NCBI RefSeq assembly: GCF_000731675.1 | Contig: NZ_JMIT01000002.1 | Location: 409,456 to 473,455, forward strand | Source of the DNA: Pseudomonas capeferrum | GTDB lineage: Bacteria > Pseudomonadota > Gammaproteobacteria > Pseudomonadales > Pseudomonadaceae | Length of the DNA: 64,000 bases | Direction of reading: 5' to 3' | In this document: positions 28,783 through 37,281 of the stretch, one piece after another | How positions within the stretch are numbered: the first letter of the stretch is position 1 | Layout of the letters: every line of letters starts with the position of its first letter | Notes under the pieces: generated by a model | What the model saw: only the letters and a program-made list of their open reading frames with translations | The model's database searches: none | Told to the model about the DNA's origin: nothing | Position numbers and translations under genes: made by a program

Positions 28783-29643
28783 TTACTTACCGGTCCACTC
28801 CTTGACCCGATCCGGGTGCTTGGCCACCCAGTCCTTGGCTGCCGCTTCAGGCTTGGCACCTTCCTGAATCGCCAGCATCACCTCGCCGATCTCGTCCTTG
28901 GACTGCCAGCTGAACTTCTTGAGGAACTCGGCCACTTCCGGCGCCTTGGTCGCCAGTTCTTTGCTACCGATGCTATTGACGGTTTCAGCAGCGCCATAAA
29001 CACCCTTCGGGTCTTCCAGGAACTTGAGCTTCCACTTGGCGAACATCCAGTGCGGCACCCAACCGGTTACTGCAATCGACTGCTGCTTGGAGTAGGCACG
29101 GCCCAGTTCAGCCGTCATCGCAGCGCCAGAGCTTGCCTGCAGCTTGTAACCCGTCAGGTCGTAGTCCTTGATGGCTTGGTCGGTCTTGATCATCACGCCG
29201 GAGCCGGCGTCGATGCCGACAATCTTCTGCTTGAAGCTTTCGTCGGTCTTGAGGTCGGCGATACTCTTCGCCTTCACGTACTCAGGGACGATCAGGCCGA
29301 TCTTGGCATCCTTGAAGTTGGCACCGTAGTCGACCACGTTGTCCTTGTTCTTGGCCCAGTACTCGCCGTGGGTCACCGGCAGCCAGGCCGACAACATCGC
29401 ATCGAGCTTGCCGGTGGCCACGCCCTGCCACATGATGCCGGTGGCCACGGCCTGCAACTTCACGTCGTAGCCGAGTTGCTGCTTGATCACTACGGCGGCA
29501 ACGTTGGTGGTCGCCACGCTGTCGGCCCAACCATCCACGTAACCGATGCTTACTTCTTTAGCCATTGCCTGCGCAGCGCTCATGGCCAATACCAGGGCGG
29601 TGCCCGCCCCCAGGAAACGTCGCACTGTCTTCAAAGTCGCCAT
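28783..29643 (-). CDS. Glycine betaine/choline-type ABC substrate-binding protein
   Basis: Periplasmic binding protein of the OpuAC/ProX family, 286 residues, with a signal peptide ending near AQAMA (about residue 27). GYVDGWADSVATTNVAAVV near 33 and WQGVATGKLDAMLSAWLP near 71 carry the tryptophan residues expected for quaternary-amine binding, and GWVPHWMFAKWKLKFL near 195 completes the aromatic pocket. It stands alone without permease or ATPase genes, so it probably serves a transporter encoded elsewhere, as orphan CbcX/CaiX/BetX-type proteins do in Pseudomonas. The ligand (betaine, choline or carnitine) cannot be decided. The ATG at 29643 is preferred over a TTG one codon earlier. Confidence 0.88.
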   Translation of the reverse strand: MATLKTVRRFLGAGTALVLAMSAAQAMAKEVSIGYVDGWADSVATTNVAAVVIKQQLGYDVKLQAVATGIMWQGVATGKLDAMLSAWLPVTHGEYWAKNKDNVVDYGANFKDAKIGLIVPEYVKAKSIADLKTDESFKQKIVGIDAGSGVMIKTDQAIKDYDLTGYKLQASSGAAMTAELGRAYSKQQSIAVTGWVPHWMFAKWKLKFLEDPKGVYGAAETVNSIGSKELATKAPEVAEFLKKFSWQSKDEIGEVMLAIQEGAKPEAAAKDWVAKHPDRVKEWTGK

Positions 29644-29840
29644 CAAAGCATCCCCTCGTCAGGTCTCGGAGATTGCATCATCTTCCTGCAACAAAGAGCA
29701 ACCTGCTCCGTGTACGACATCCAACCGCCCCATATGCGACAGCACTATGCCATTAGCGCCATTGACTCACGCCAGCCTGCGCGATCCTTGCATGCCAAAG
29801 CTTTGGCGCCGGGCTACTATCTACCCTTTTGCGCCTGACG

Positions 29841-31409
29841 ATGGACCGCCCGATGCCCAGCCCTACCCGCCTGCACCTGCCGCTCTACCTGTTTGCCTGC
29901 CTGCTTGCCCTGATCGGGCTGGGGGCGCTCTGGTACGGGCTTGGCAAGCCGGTACAGCTGCCCGATGCGGCCAGCCCCACGCATAAACTGCAGTGTGCTT
30001 CGTACACACCGTTCGACAAGGATCAGTCGCCCTTCGACCAGCCGTTTCGCCTTCGTCCGGCGCGCATGGACGCCGACCTGGCCTTGCTGGCCGAGCGTTT
30101 CCAGTGCATCCGCACGTACTCGATGACCGGCCTGGAGGCAATCCCGCTGCTGGCGCGCAAACATGGCCTGAAAGTGATGCTCGGCGCCTGGGTCAACGCC
30201 AACCCGGTGGACACCGAAAAGGAAGTGGACCTGCTGATCGCCACGGCCAACGCCTACCCTGACGTGGTCAGCGCGGTGATCGTCGGCAACGAGGCGCTGC
30301 TGCGCAAGGAGGTCACCGGCCCGCGCCTGGCCGAGTTGATCGCCAAAGTGAAGCGCCAGGTCACGGTACCGGTGACCTATGCCGATGTCTGGGAATTCTG
30401 GCTGCAGCATCCGCAGGTGGCCCCTGCCGTGGACTTTCTGACCATTCACCTGCTGCCCTACTGGGAAGACGACCCGCGCGGCATCGACGATGCCCTGGCC
30501 CATGTCGCCGAGGTGCGCCGTGTATTCGGCACGCGCTTTGCGCCCAAGGGCATCCTGATCGGCGAGACCGGCTGGCCCAGCGAAGGCCGCCAGCGCGAAA
30601 CCGCAGTGCCCAGCCGGGTCAACGAGGCGCGCTTCATCCGCGGCTTCGTCAGCCTGGCCGAACAGCATGGCTGGCAGTACAACCTGATCGAAGCCTTCGA
30701 CCAACCGTGGAAGCGTGCCAGCGAAGGCGCCGTGGGCGGCTATTGGGGGCTTTACGATGCCGACCGGCAGGACAAGGGCGTGCTCGAAGGGCCGGTCAGC
30801 AACCTGCCCTACTGGCCGCAGTGGCTGGTGGCCAGTGCGGTGTTGATGTTGACCGTGCTGCTGTTGGCCGGGCGCCCCGCGACAACCGCCGGGGCCGTGC
30901 TGTTGCCGTTGTTGGCAGCGTTTGGCGCGGGTTGCCTGGGGTTGTGGGGCGAGCTGATGCGCAGCCATGCGCGCTTTGCCGGGGAATGGCTGTGGGCCGC
31001 GCTGCTGGTGGGGCTCAACCTGCTGGTGCTGGCCCATGCGGCATTGGCGTTGGTGCGTGCTGAAGGGTGGCGTGCGCGCCTGTTCGCCTGGTTCGAGGCC
31101 CGTGCGGGCTGGCTGTTGCTCGCCGCAGGCTTTGCGGCGGCGGTGAGCATGCTGGCGCTGGTGTTCGACCCGCGTTATCGCAGTTTCCCCAGCGCTGCAT
31201 TGGCATTGCCGGCGGTGGTTTACCTGCTGCGGCCGGTGCTGGCGCGGCGGGCCGAGGCCGCGTTGCTGGCGTTTATCGTAGGGGCGGGGGTGGCGCCGCA
31301 GTTGTACCTCGAAGGCCTGCAGAACCAGCAGGCCTGGGGCTGGGCGGTAGTGAGCGTGCTGATGACAGCGGCCTTGTGGCGCAGTTTGCGACTGCGCAGG
31401 GCCGAGTGA
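29841..31409 (+). CDS. GH17 beta-glucan hydrolase/transglucosylase with membrane domain
   Basis: A membrane-anchored glycoside hydrolase family 17 protein of about 522 residues. An N-terminal helix (about 14-34) leads to a periplasmic GH17 barrel (50-330) with acid/base Glu151 in VGNEAL and nucleophile Glu242 in GETGWPSEG. The C-terminal 180 residues hold five or six further helices. Bacterial members of this type cut and re-join beta-1,3-glucan chains and are thought to shape periplasmic or exported glucans. The start is uncertain: ATG 29841, ATG 29853 or TTG 29829, none with a strong ribosome site. It converges with a small membrane-protein gene 13 bases away. Confidence 0.88.
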   Translation: MDRPMPSPTRLHLPLYLFACLLALIGLGALWYGLGKPVQLPDAASPTHKLQCASYTPFDKDQSPFDQPFRLRPARMDADLALLAERFQCIRTYSMTGLEAIPLLARKHGLKVMLGAWVNANPVDTEKEVDLLIATANAYPDVVSAVIVGNEALLRKEVTGPRLAELIAKVKRQVTVPVTYADVWEFWLQHPQVAPAVDFLTIHLLPYWEDDPRGIDDALAHVAEVRRVFGTRFAPKGILIGETGWPSEGRQRETAVPSRVNEARFIRGFVSLAEQHGWQYNLIEAFDQPWKRASEGAVGGYWGLYDADRQDKGVLEGPVSNLPYWPQWLVASAVLMLTVLLLAGRPATTAGAVLLPLLAAFGAGCLGLWGELMRSHARFAGEWLWAALLVGLNLLVLAHAALALVRAEGWRARLFAWFEARAGWLLLAAGFAAAVSMLALVFDPRYRSFPSAALALPAVVYLLRPVLARRAEAALLAFIVGAGVAPQLYLEGLQNQQAWGWAVVSVLMTAALWRSLRLRRAE

Positions 31410-31422
31410 CCACAACGCCCCG

Positions 31423-31785
31423 TCAGCGGGGTTGGCGCACCAGCCGCAACCCCGCCAGCACCACGGCAAACACCGCAATGCTCGCGGTATACAGCACCAG
31501 CGCCGGGATCGCGAACACCAGCGCAGCGCCTGCCAGCCACCTGCCGGCCCGCCCGGCGACCACCTGCGCGATCAGCGCCAGGCCGAGCCCACTCCAGGCG
31601 ATTACCTGAAAATGGATGCCCAGCCCCAGCAGCGAACGCACCTGGCACTGCCAGAACGCACCGGGCGCGGCACACAGCCCCACCCACTGTGCATCTTCCA
31701 TCAGCCCATAACGTACGCCATAGCTGGCGGCCAGCCACAACGGCAGGAACAGCAGCAGGGCAACGATCGGCAACGAACGAGACAT
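31423..31785 (-). CDS. Small membrane protein, unknown
   Basis: A 120-residue protein with three or four hydrophobic helices (about 5-22, 50-68, 73-88 and 90-112) and a short basic C-terminus. I recognise no family. The ATG at 31785 has GGAG eight bases upstream; an upstream in-frame start would add 15 residues without a ribosome site. It lies tail-to-tail with the GH17 gene and divergent from the hydrolase-mlaA pair across 190 bases. Confidence 0.65.
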   Translation of the reverse strand: MSRSLPIVALLLFLPLWLAASYGVRYGLMEDAQWVGLCAAPGAFWQCQVRSLLGLGIHFQVIAWSGLGLALIAQVVAGRAGRWLAGAALVFAIPALVLYTASIAVFAVVLAGLRLVRQPR

Positions 31786-31975
31786 CCAGTTCTCCAATAG
31801 CAGTAATCGAAATCGTGCATGATCGCCCAAGCCCTGTTGTAAGGCAAAATCACCATCCTGCAGCTATGTTGCAGATAACGAGCACACCAAAGGCCACCGC
31901 ACTTGGCAACTTTGCCCATGCCGCCGTGGTCCTAGCCTGCACATTGCACCACCTTGCGTCTTTTTGGGGGATTAC

Positions 31976-33274
31976 ATGCTTCGAACTTTGCGCCTCGCTG
32001 CCTTGCTCGGCGGCCTGCTCATGGCTGCGGCCGCTTCGGCGCGGGACATCGACGCCGCGAGCTATGGCTACCCCTTGACCAACCCGTTCGAGGCAACCAT
32101 CGCCACCACGCCGCCCGAGCAACGCCCGACCTTGCCCAGCGACGATGAAATCGACCAGGCCGACTACAGCCTCAACCTGCGCCCCGAGCGTGAATTCACC
32201 TTGCCCGACAACTTCTGGTCGGTGAAAAAACTCAAGTACCGCCTGGCCCGTCAAGACCGCGAAGCACCGCTGATCTTCGTCATCGCCGGCACCGGTGCGC
32301 CCTATTCGAGCAGCATCAACGAATACCTGAAAAAACTGTTCTACCAGGCCGGCTTCCACGTGGTGCAACTGTCCTCGCCCACCAGCTACGACTTCATGAG
32401 TGCGGCCTCGCGCTTCGCCACCCCCGGTATCAGCCAGGAAGACGCCGAAGACATGTACCGGGTCATGCAGGCCGTGCGGGCCCAGCATCCGCGCCTGCCG
32501 GTCAGCGACTTCTACCTCACCGGCTACAGCCTCGGTGCCCTGGACGCGGCGTTCGTCAGCCACCTGGACGAAACCCGGCGCAGCTTCAACTTCAAGCGCG
32601 TGCTGCTGCTCAACCCGCCGGTCAACCTGTACACCTCGATCAACAACCTCGACAAACTGGTGCAGACCCAGGTCAAGGGCATCGACCGCAGCACCACCTT
32701 CTACGAACTGATGCTGACCAAGCTGACCCGTTACTTCCAGGACAAAGGCTACATCGACCTCAACGAGGCCCTGCTATACGACTTCCAGCAGTCACGCCAG
32801 CACCTGTCCAACGAGCAGATGGCGATGCTGATCGGCACTTCGTTCCGTTTTTCGGCAGCGGACATCGCCTTTACCTCCGACCTGATCAACCGCCGCGGCC
32901 TGATCATTCCGCCGAAGTTTCCGATCACCGAGGGCAGTAGCCTTACGCCGTTCTTCAAACGTGCCCTGCAGTGCGATTTCGACTGCTACATGACCGAGCA
33001 GGTGATCCCCATGTGGCGCGCCCGCACCGACGGCAACAGCATCCTGCAGCTGGTCAACCAGGTCAGCCTGTACGCGCTGGAAGACTACTTGCGCGACAGC
33101 CCGAAGATTGCCGTGATGCACAACGCCGACGACGTCATCCTCGGCCCCGGCGATATCGGCTTCTTGCGCAAGGTGTTCGGCGACCGCCTGACCCTTTACC
33201 CCCATGGCGGCCATTGCGGCAACCTCAACTACCGCGTCAACAGCGACGCCATGCTGGAGTTCTTCCGTGGTTAA
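31976..33274 (+). CDS. Exported alpha/beta hydrolase coupled to mlaA
   Basis: A 432-residue protein with a Sec signal peptide (hydrophobic to about residue 22, cut after ASA). The alpha/beta-hydrolase features are LIFVIAGTGAPY near 99, nucleophile elbow GYSLG with Ser185, an acid in HNADDV (Asp385 or Asp386) and His413 in GGHCGN, spaced as a catalytic triad. Some databases label relatives serine/threonine kinase; I see no kinase motif. Its last codons overlap the mlaA start by eight bases, so the two are translationally coupled. Since MlaA removes phospholipid from the outer leaflet, a periplasmic lipase or acyl-hydrolase role is a reasonable inference. GGGGG lies just before the ATG. Confidence 0.8.
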   Translation: MLRTLRLAALLGGLLMAAAASARDIDAASYGYPLTNPFEATIATTPPEQRPTLPSDDEIDQADYSLNLRPEREFTLPDNFWSVKKLKYRLARQDREAPLIFVIAGTGAPYSSSINEYLKKLFYQAGFHVVQLSSPTSYDFMSAASRFATPGISQEDAEDMYRVMQAVRAQHPRLPVSDFYLTGYSLGALDAAFVSHLDETRRSFNFKRVLLLNPPVNLYTSINNLDKLVQTQVKGIDRSTTFYELMLTKLTRYFQDKGYIDLNEALLYDFQQSRQHLSNEQMAMLIGTSFRFSAADIAFTSDLINRRGLIIPPKFPITEGSSLTPFFKRALQCDFDCYMTEQVIPMWRARTDGNSILQLVNQVSLYALEDYLRDSPKIAVMHNADDVILGPGDIGFLRKVFGDRLTLYPHGGHCGNLNYRVNSDAMLEFFRG

Positions 33275-34091
33275 CAAACTCCTCTTCGCCACTGCCCTGC
33301 TTGTCGCCGGCAACGCCCTGGCCGCAGAGACGGCACCGCGGGCCAGCGTGATCGAGGCCGACCCGCAGATTACCGGCGCCTCGCTGGCACCTGAATCCGA
33401 TGGTTTTATCGACCCGCTGCGCGAGCTCAAATTCAACCCCGGGCTCGACCAGCGCGAGTTCGAGCGCTCCACGCTGGAGGCGCTGAACGTCTACGACCCG
33501 CTGGAGTCGATGAACCGGCGCATCTATCACTTCAACTATCGCCTCGACCAATGGGTGCTGCTGCCGGTAGTGAGCGGCTATCAATACGTCACCCCGCGCT
33601 TCGTGCGCACCGGGGTGAGCAACTTCTTCAACAACCTGGGCGATGTGCCGAACCTGTTCAACAGCGTGCTGCAACTCAAGGCCAAGCGTTCGGCCGAAAT
33701 TACCGCACGGCTGATGTTCAACACCCTGATCGGGGTGGGTGGGCTGTGGGACCCGGCGACCAAGATGGGCTTGCCCCGCCAGAGTGAAGACTTCGGCCAG
33801 ACGCTGGGCTTTTATGGCGTGCCGGACGGGCCGTTCCTGATGCTGCCGGTGCTGGGCCCTTCGAACCTGCGCGATACCACCGGGCTGGTGGTGGACTATG
33901 CCGGCGAGCAGGCGGTGAATTACCTGAACGTGGCCGAGGCCAGCACCGACCACCCGGAAATCTTTGCCCTGCGCGTGGTGGACAAGCGTTACACCACCAA
34001 CTTCCGCTATGGGCAGCTCAACTCGCCGTTCGAGTATGAGAAGGTTCGGTATGTGTATACCCAGGCGCGCAAGTTGCAAATTGCCGAGTAA
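33267..34091 (+). CDS. mlaA: MlaA/VacJ outer-membrane lipid asymmetry protein
   Basis: Component of the Mla retrograde phospholipid pathway that takes misplaced phospholipids from the outer leaflet. The 274 residues show the family core: NVYDPLESMNRRIYHFN near 72, YVTPRFVRTGVSNFFNNLGD near 109, LMFNTLIGVGGLWDPA near 147 and EDFGQTLGFYGVPDGPFLMLPVLGPS near 172. The start is a GTG at 33267 overlapping the hydrolase stop, with GGAG eight bases upstream. The signal peptide (MVNKLLFATALLVAGNALA) has no lipobox cysteine, whereas E. coli MlaA is a lipoprotein; this copy appears to be a signal-peptidase-I substrate. An extra segment of about 45 residues precedes the core. Confidence 0.92.
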   Translation: MVNKLLFATALLVAGNALAAETAPRASVIEADPQITGASLAPESDGFIDPLRELKFNPGLDQREFERSTLEALNVYDPLESMNRRIYHFNYRLDQWVLLPVVSGYQYVTPRFVRTGVSNFFNNLGDVPNLFNSVLQLKAKRSAEITARLMFNTLIGVGGLWDPATKMGLPRQSEDFGQTLGFYGVPDGPFLMLPVLGPSNLRDTTGLVVDYAGEQAVNYLNVAEASTDHPEIFALRVVDKRYTTNFRYGQLNSPFEYEKVRYVYTQARKLQIAE

Positions 34092-34098
34092 GTAGTTG

Positions 34099-34197
34099 TC
34101 GGCCCCTTCGCGGGGCAAGCCCGCTCCCACAGGATCTTCACTCCCTTGGGGTTGTATCCAAACCTGTGGAAGCGGGCTTGCCCCGCGAAGAGGCCAG
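34099..34197. repeat. Inverted REP pair between mlaA and the patatin gene
   Basis: CCTTCGCGGGGCAAGCCCGC followed by TCCCACAGG (34104-34132) faces CCTGTGGAAGCGGGCTTGCC followed by CCGCGAAGAGG (34162-34192). The arms match almost completely around a 29-base spacer. This is the usual P. putida REP pair between convergent genes and may act as a transcript end. Confidence 0.9.
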
Positions 34198-34208
34198 CAC
34201 TGCCTCCA

Positions 34209-35351
34209 TCAAATCCCCAGAAACTGCTCCAGCTCCCGCCGCTTGACCAAGGCATCGCGCCGCCCCAGCTCGATCAGCTCACTGCAGTAACTGGCCTCGA
34301 ACAGCAGGTAGCTCAACACCCCCGCACCGCTGGTACGCGTCGCCCCCGGCCCACGCAGGAACAGCCGCAACGGCGCTGGCAGTTCACGCCGGTGGCGTGC
34401 CGCGATTTCGTCCAGCGGCTGGCTGGGCGCCACCACCAGAACCTCCACCGGCGCCAGCCCCAGGCGCCGTGCATCGAGGTGGGCAGGCAGCAGGTGGCTC
34501 AGGTGATTGAGGCGCTGGAGCAGTTCGATGTCGTCTTCCAGGCTGTCGATGAAGGTGCTGTTGAGCATGTGCCCGCCAATCTGCGCCAGGCTCGGTTGCT
34601 GCCCCCTGAACACGCGCTGGGTAGGCAGCGGCGGCGACGGCCGCTGCGGGTTGCCGCTGACCCCGACTACCAGCACCCGGCTGGCCCCCAAGTGCAAGGC
34701 CGGGCTGATTGGCGCCGACTGACGAACCGCGCCATCACCGTAATACTCATCCCCCAGCCTGACCGGCGCGAACAACAGCGGGATCGCCGCACTGGCCAGC
34801 AGGTGATCGATGCTCAACGCTGTCGGTACGCCGATACGCCGGTGGCGCAACCAGGCATCAATGGTGCCCCGCCCTTGGTAGAAGGTCACCGCCTGGCCGG
34901 ACTCGTAGCCGAATGCAGTCACCGCGACGGCGCGTAGCTGTTCGCTGGCCAGGGCATGGCCGATGCCGTCCAGGTTCAGCTGCGCCTGCAACAGGGCACG
35001 CAGTGGGCTGCTGTCGAGCAGCGCCACCGGCGCCTGGCCGCCCAGGCCCAGCAGGCTGTGGCCGACGAAGCGGCTGGCCTGGCGGACCACCCCCGGCCAG
35101 TCGCTGCGCAGCACCCGGTGGCTGCGCAAGTTCTGCCAGAACGCGGTGAGGTTTTGCACGGTGTCGGTAAAGCGGGTGGCGCCGCTGGCCAGGGTGACCG
35201 CATTGATGGCGCCGGCCGAAGTGCCGACGATGACCGGGAAGGGATTGGGCGCGCCGGGTGGCAGCAGTTCGGCGATGCCGGCCAGTACGCCGACCTGATA
35301 GGCGGCGCGGGCGCCGCCGCCTGAGAGGATCAGGCCGGTGGTTGGGGACAT
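34209..35351 (-). CDS. Patatin-like phospholipase family protein
   Basis: A 380-residue cytosolic patatin-type serine acyl hydrolase. The oxyanion loop SGGGARAAYQVG lies at 10-21, the nucleophile GTSAG with Ser45 at 43-47, and the catalytic Asp in YYGDGAVRQ near 209. The C-terminal 150 residues are specific to this Pseudomonas family. Likely substrates are phospholipids or lysophospholipids. It is the second gene of a leftward pair with lpxL (25 bases), and lies next to the hydrolase-mlaA pair, giving a cluster of lipid genes. Confidence 0.92.
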   Translation of the reverse strand: MSPTTGLILSGGGARAAYQVGVLAGIAELLPPGAPNPFPVIVGTSAGAINAVTLASGATRFTDTVQNLTAFWQNLRSHRVLRSDWPGVVRQASRFVGHSLLGLGGQAPVALLDSSPLRALLQAQLNLDGIGHALASEQLRAVAVTAFGYESGQAVTFYQGRGTIDAWLRHRRIGVPTALSIDHLLASAAIPLLFAPVRLGDEYYGDGAVRQSAPISPALHLGASRVLVVGVSGNPQRPSPPLPTQRVFRGQQPSLAQIGGHMLNSTFIDSLEDDIELLQRLNHLSHLLPAHLDARRLGLAPVEVLVVAPSQPLDEIAARHRRELPAPLRLFLRGPGATRTSGAGVLSYLLFEASYCSELIELGRRDALVKRRELEQFLGI

Positions 35352-35376
35352 CGATGCCTCACTGACCGCTCAACGA

Positions 35377-36312
35377 TCAACGCTTTTTCTTGTCGTACAG
35401 CCGGGGCGCCCCTTCGGGCCGTGACTTGAAGCGCCGGTGCGCCCACAGGTACTGCTCGGGGCACTCGCGCAATACACCTTCGATCCACTGGTTGATGCGC
35501 AGGCAGTCCGCCTCTTCGCTTTCCCCAGGGAAATCTGCCAGAGGCGGGTGAATCACCAAACGATAGCCGCTGCCGTCTTCGAGGCGCTTCTGGGTAAACG
35601 GGATGACCTGCGCCTTGCCCAAACGGGCGAACTTGGTCGTGGCGGTCACGGTCGCTGCCGGGATGCCGAACAGCGGCACGAACAGGCTCTGCTTGGCACC
35701 GTAGTCCTGGTCTGGCGCGTACCAGATCGCCCGGCCGGAACGCAGCAGCTTGAGCATGCCGCGCACATCCTCACGCTCCACCGCCAGCGAGTCGAGGTTA
35801 TGCCGCTCACGGCCGCTGCGCTGGATGAAGTCGAACAGCGGGTTACCGTGCTCACGGTACATGCCATCGATGGTGTGTTGCTGGCCCAACAGCGCGGCGC
35901 CGATTTCCAGGGTGGTGAAATGCACGGCCATCAGAATCGCGCCCTGCCCTGCCTGCTGGGCTGCCTGCAGGTGCTCGAGGCCTTCGATATGGGCCAGGCG
36001 CGCAAGCCTGGCCTTGGGCCACCACCAACTCATGGCCATTTCGAAGAAGGCGATACCGGTAGAGGCGAAATTGGCCTTCAACAAACGCTGCCGTTCGTCG
36101 ACAGACAGCTCCGGGAAGCACAGCTCCAGGTTGCGCGCGGCAATGCGTCGACGCTCACCGGCCACCCGGTACATCAGCGCGCCCAGGGCGCTTCCGAGCC
36201 ACAGCAAGGCCCGGTACGGCAACTGGACCACCAGCCACAGCAGGCCCAGGCCCAGCCACAGGCCCCAGAATCGTGGGTGGAGGAAATAGGGACGAAAACG
36301 CGGGCGTTCCAT
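35377..36312 (-). CDS. lpxL: Lipid A biosynthesis acyltransferase
   Basis: Late acyltransferase (HtrB/LpxL family) that adds a secondary acyl chain, usually laurate, to lipid A. The protein is 311 residues with an N-terminal membrane anchor (about 17-48) and the catalytic HxxxxE motif as His131...Glu136 in VHFTTLEIG. The segment IWYAPDQDYG near 195 is typical. Pseudomonas genomes carry more than one htrB-like gene, so whether this copy acts at position 2 or 2' cannot be told. It is divergent from minC across 111 bases. Confidence 0.9.
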   Translation of the reverse strand: MERPRFRPYFLHPRFWGLWLGLGLLWLVVQLPYRALLWLGSALGALMYRVAGERRRIAARNLELCFPELSVDERQRLLKANFASTGIAFFEMAMSWWWPKARLARLAHIEGLEHLQAAQQAGQGAILMAVHFTTLEIGAALLGQQHTIDGMYREHGNPLFDFIQRSGRERHNLDSLAVEREDVRGMLKLLRSGRAIWYAPDQDYGAKQSLFVPLFGIPAATVTATTKFARLGKAQVIPFTQKRLEDGSGYRLVIHPPLADFPGESEEADCLRINQWIEGVLRECPEQYLWAHRRFKSRPEGAPRLYDKKKR

Positions 36313-36423
36313 TGAAGCTTCCGGAAAGACAAAGGCCGCGCATTCTACAACGGATCAGCGCATGTTGCGGGCAACGGGTGTTCTCGTTATAAGTCAGGGC
36401 ACTTTTTTCGCAACAAGCCGTCT

Positions 36424-37182
36424 ATGCAGACCATGAGCCTAAACCAGACCCCCGACACCGCCTCCGTGTTCCAGCTCAAGGGCAGCATGCTCGCCATCAC
36501 AGTGCTGGAACTGGCGCGCAATGACCTTGAAGCCCTTGACCGCCAACTGGCGGCCAAAGTCGCCCAGGCGCCCAACTTCTTCAGCAACACGCCGCTGGTG
36601 CTGGCGCTGGACAAACTGCCGGCCAGCGAAGGCGCGATCGACCTGCCCGGCCTGATGCGTATCTGCCGCCATCATGGCCTGCGTACCCTGGCGATCCGCG
36701 CCAACCGCATCGAAGACATCGCCGCAGCGATCGCCATCGACCTGCCGGTACTGCCGCCGTCCGGTGCCCGCGAGCGGCCGCTGGAGCCAGAGCCTGAGGT
36801 GAAGCAGCCCGAGCCAGCCCCGGCGCCTGCGCCTGCGGTCGAGCCACAGGTGCGCCCGACGCGCATCATCACTGCGCCCGTGCGTGGCGGCCAGCAGATC
36901 TACGCTCAGGGTGGCGACCTGGTGGTGACCGGTTCGGTCAGCCCGGGTGCGGAACTTCTGGCCGATGGCAACATCCATGTGTACGGCGCCATGCGCGGGC
37001 GCGCCCTGGCGGGCATCAAGGGCAACACCAAAGCGCGCATCTTCTGCCAGCAGATGACTGCGGAAATGGTCTCGATCGCTGGCCAGTACAAGGTCTGCGA
37101 AGACCTGCGCCGCGACCCGCTGTGGGGCTCCGGCGTGCAAGTCAGCCTGTCCGGTGACGTGTTGAACATCACCCGTCTTTAA
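36424..37182 (+). CDS. minC: Septum site-determining protein MinC
   Basis: Inhibitor of FtsZ ring assembly near the poles, recruited by MinD. The 252 residues include an N-terminal FtsZ-inhibiting domain (about 12-110), a Pro/Glu/Ala linker (about 118-145) and a C-terminal beta-helix domain with [19 protein letters not shown] and [19 protein letters not shown] that binds MinD. The start is ATG 36424 or ATG 36433; neither has a strong ribosome site. It begins the minCDE operon. Confidence 0.97.
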   Translation: MQTMSLNQTPDTASVFQLKGSMLAITVLELARNDLEALDRQLAAKVAQAPNFFSNTPLVLALDKLPASEGAIDLPGLMRICRHHGLRTLAIRANRIEDIAAAIAIDLPVLPPSGARERPLEPEPEVKQPEPAPAPAPAVEPQVRPTRIITAPVRGGQQIYAQGGDLVVTGSVSPGAELLADGNIHVYGAMRGRALAGIKGNTKARIFCQQMTAEMVSIAGQYKVCEDLRRDPLWGSGVQVSLSGDVLNITRL

Positions 37183-37281
37183 CGGATACTTGCCGTCATT
37201 TTTAGAGCAACTTTTTTACCTGTTGCCGTTTTTTGCATATTGCTGGGACACCTGTCCCAACTTATTTAGGGGTGAAACACC

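Noticed and set aside
31976..33274. Label serine/threonine kinase often given to relatives of this protein.
   Set aside because: There are no kinase motifs; a signal peptide and GYSLG elbow point to an exported alpha/beta hydrolase.
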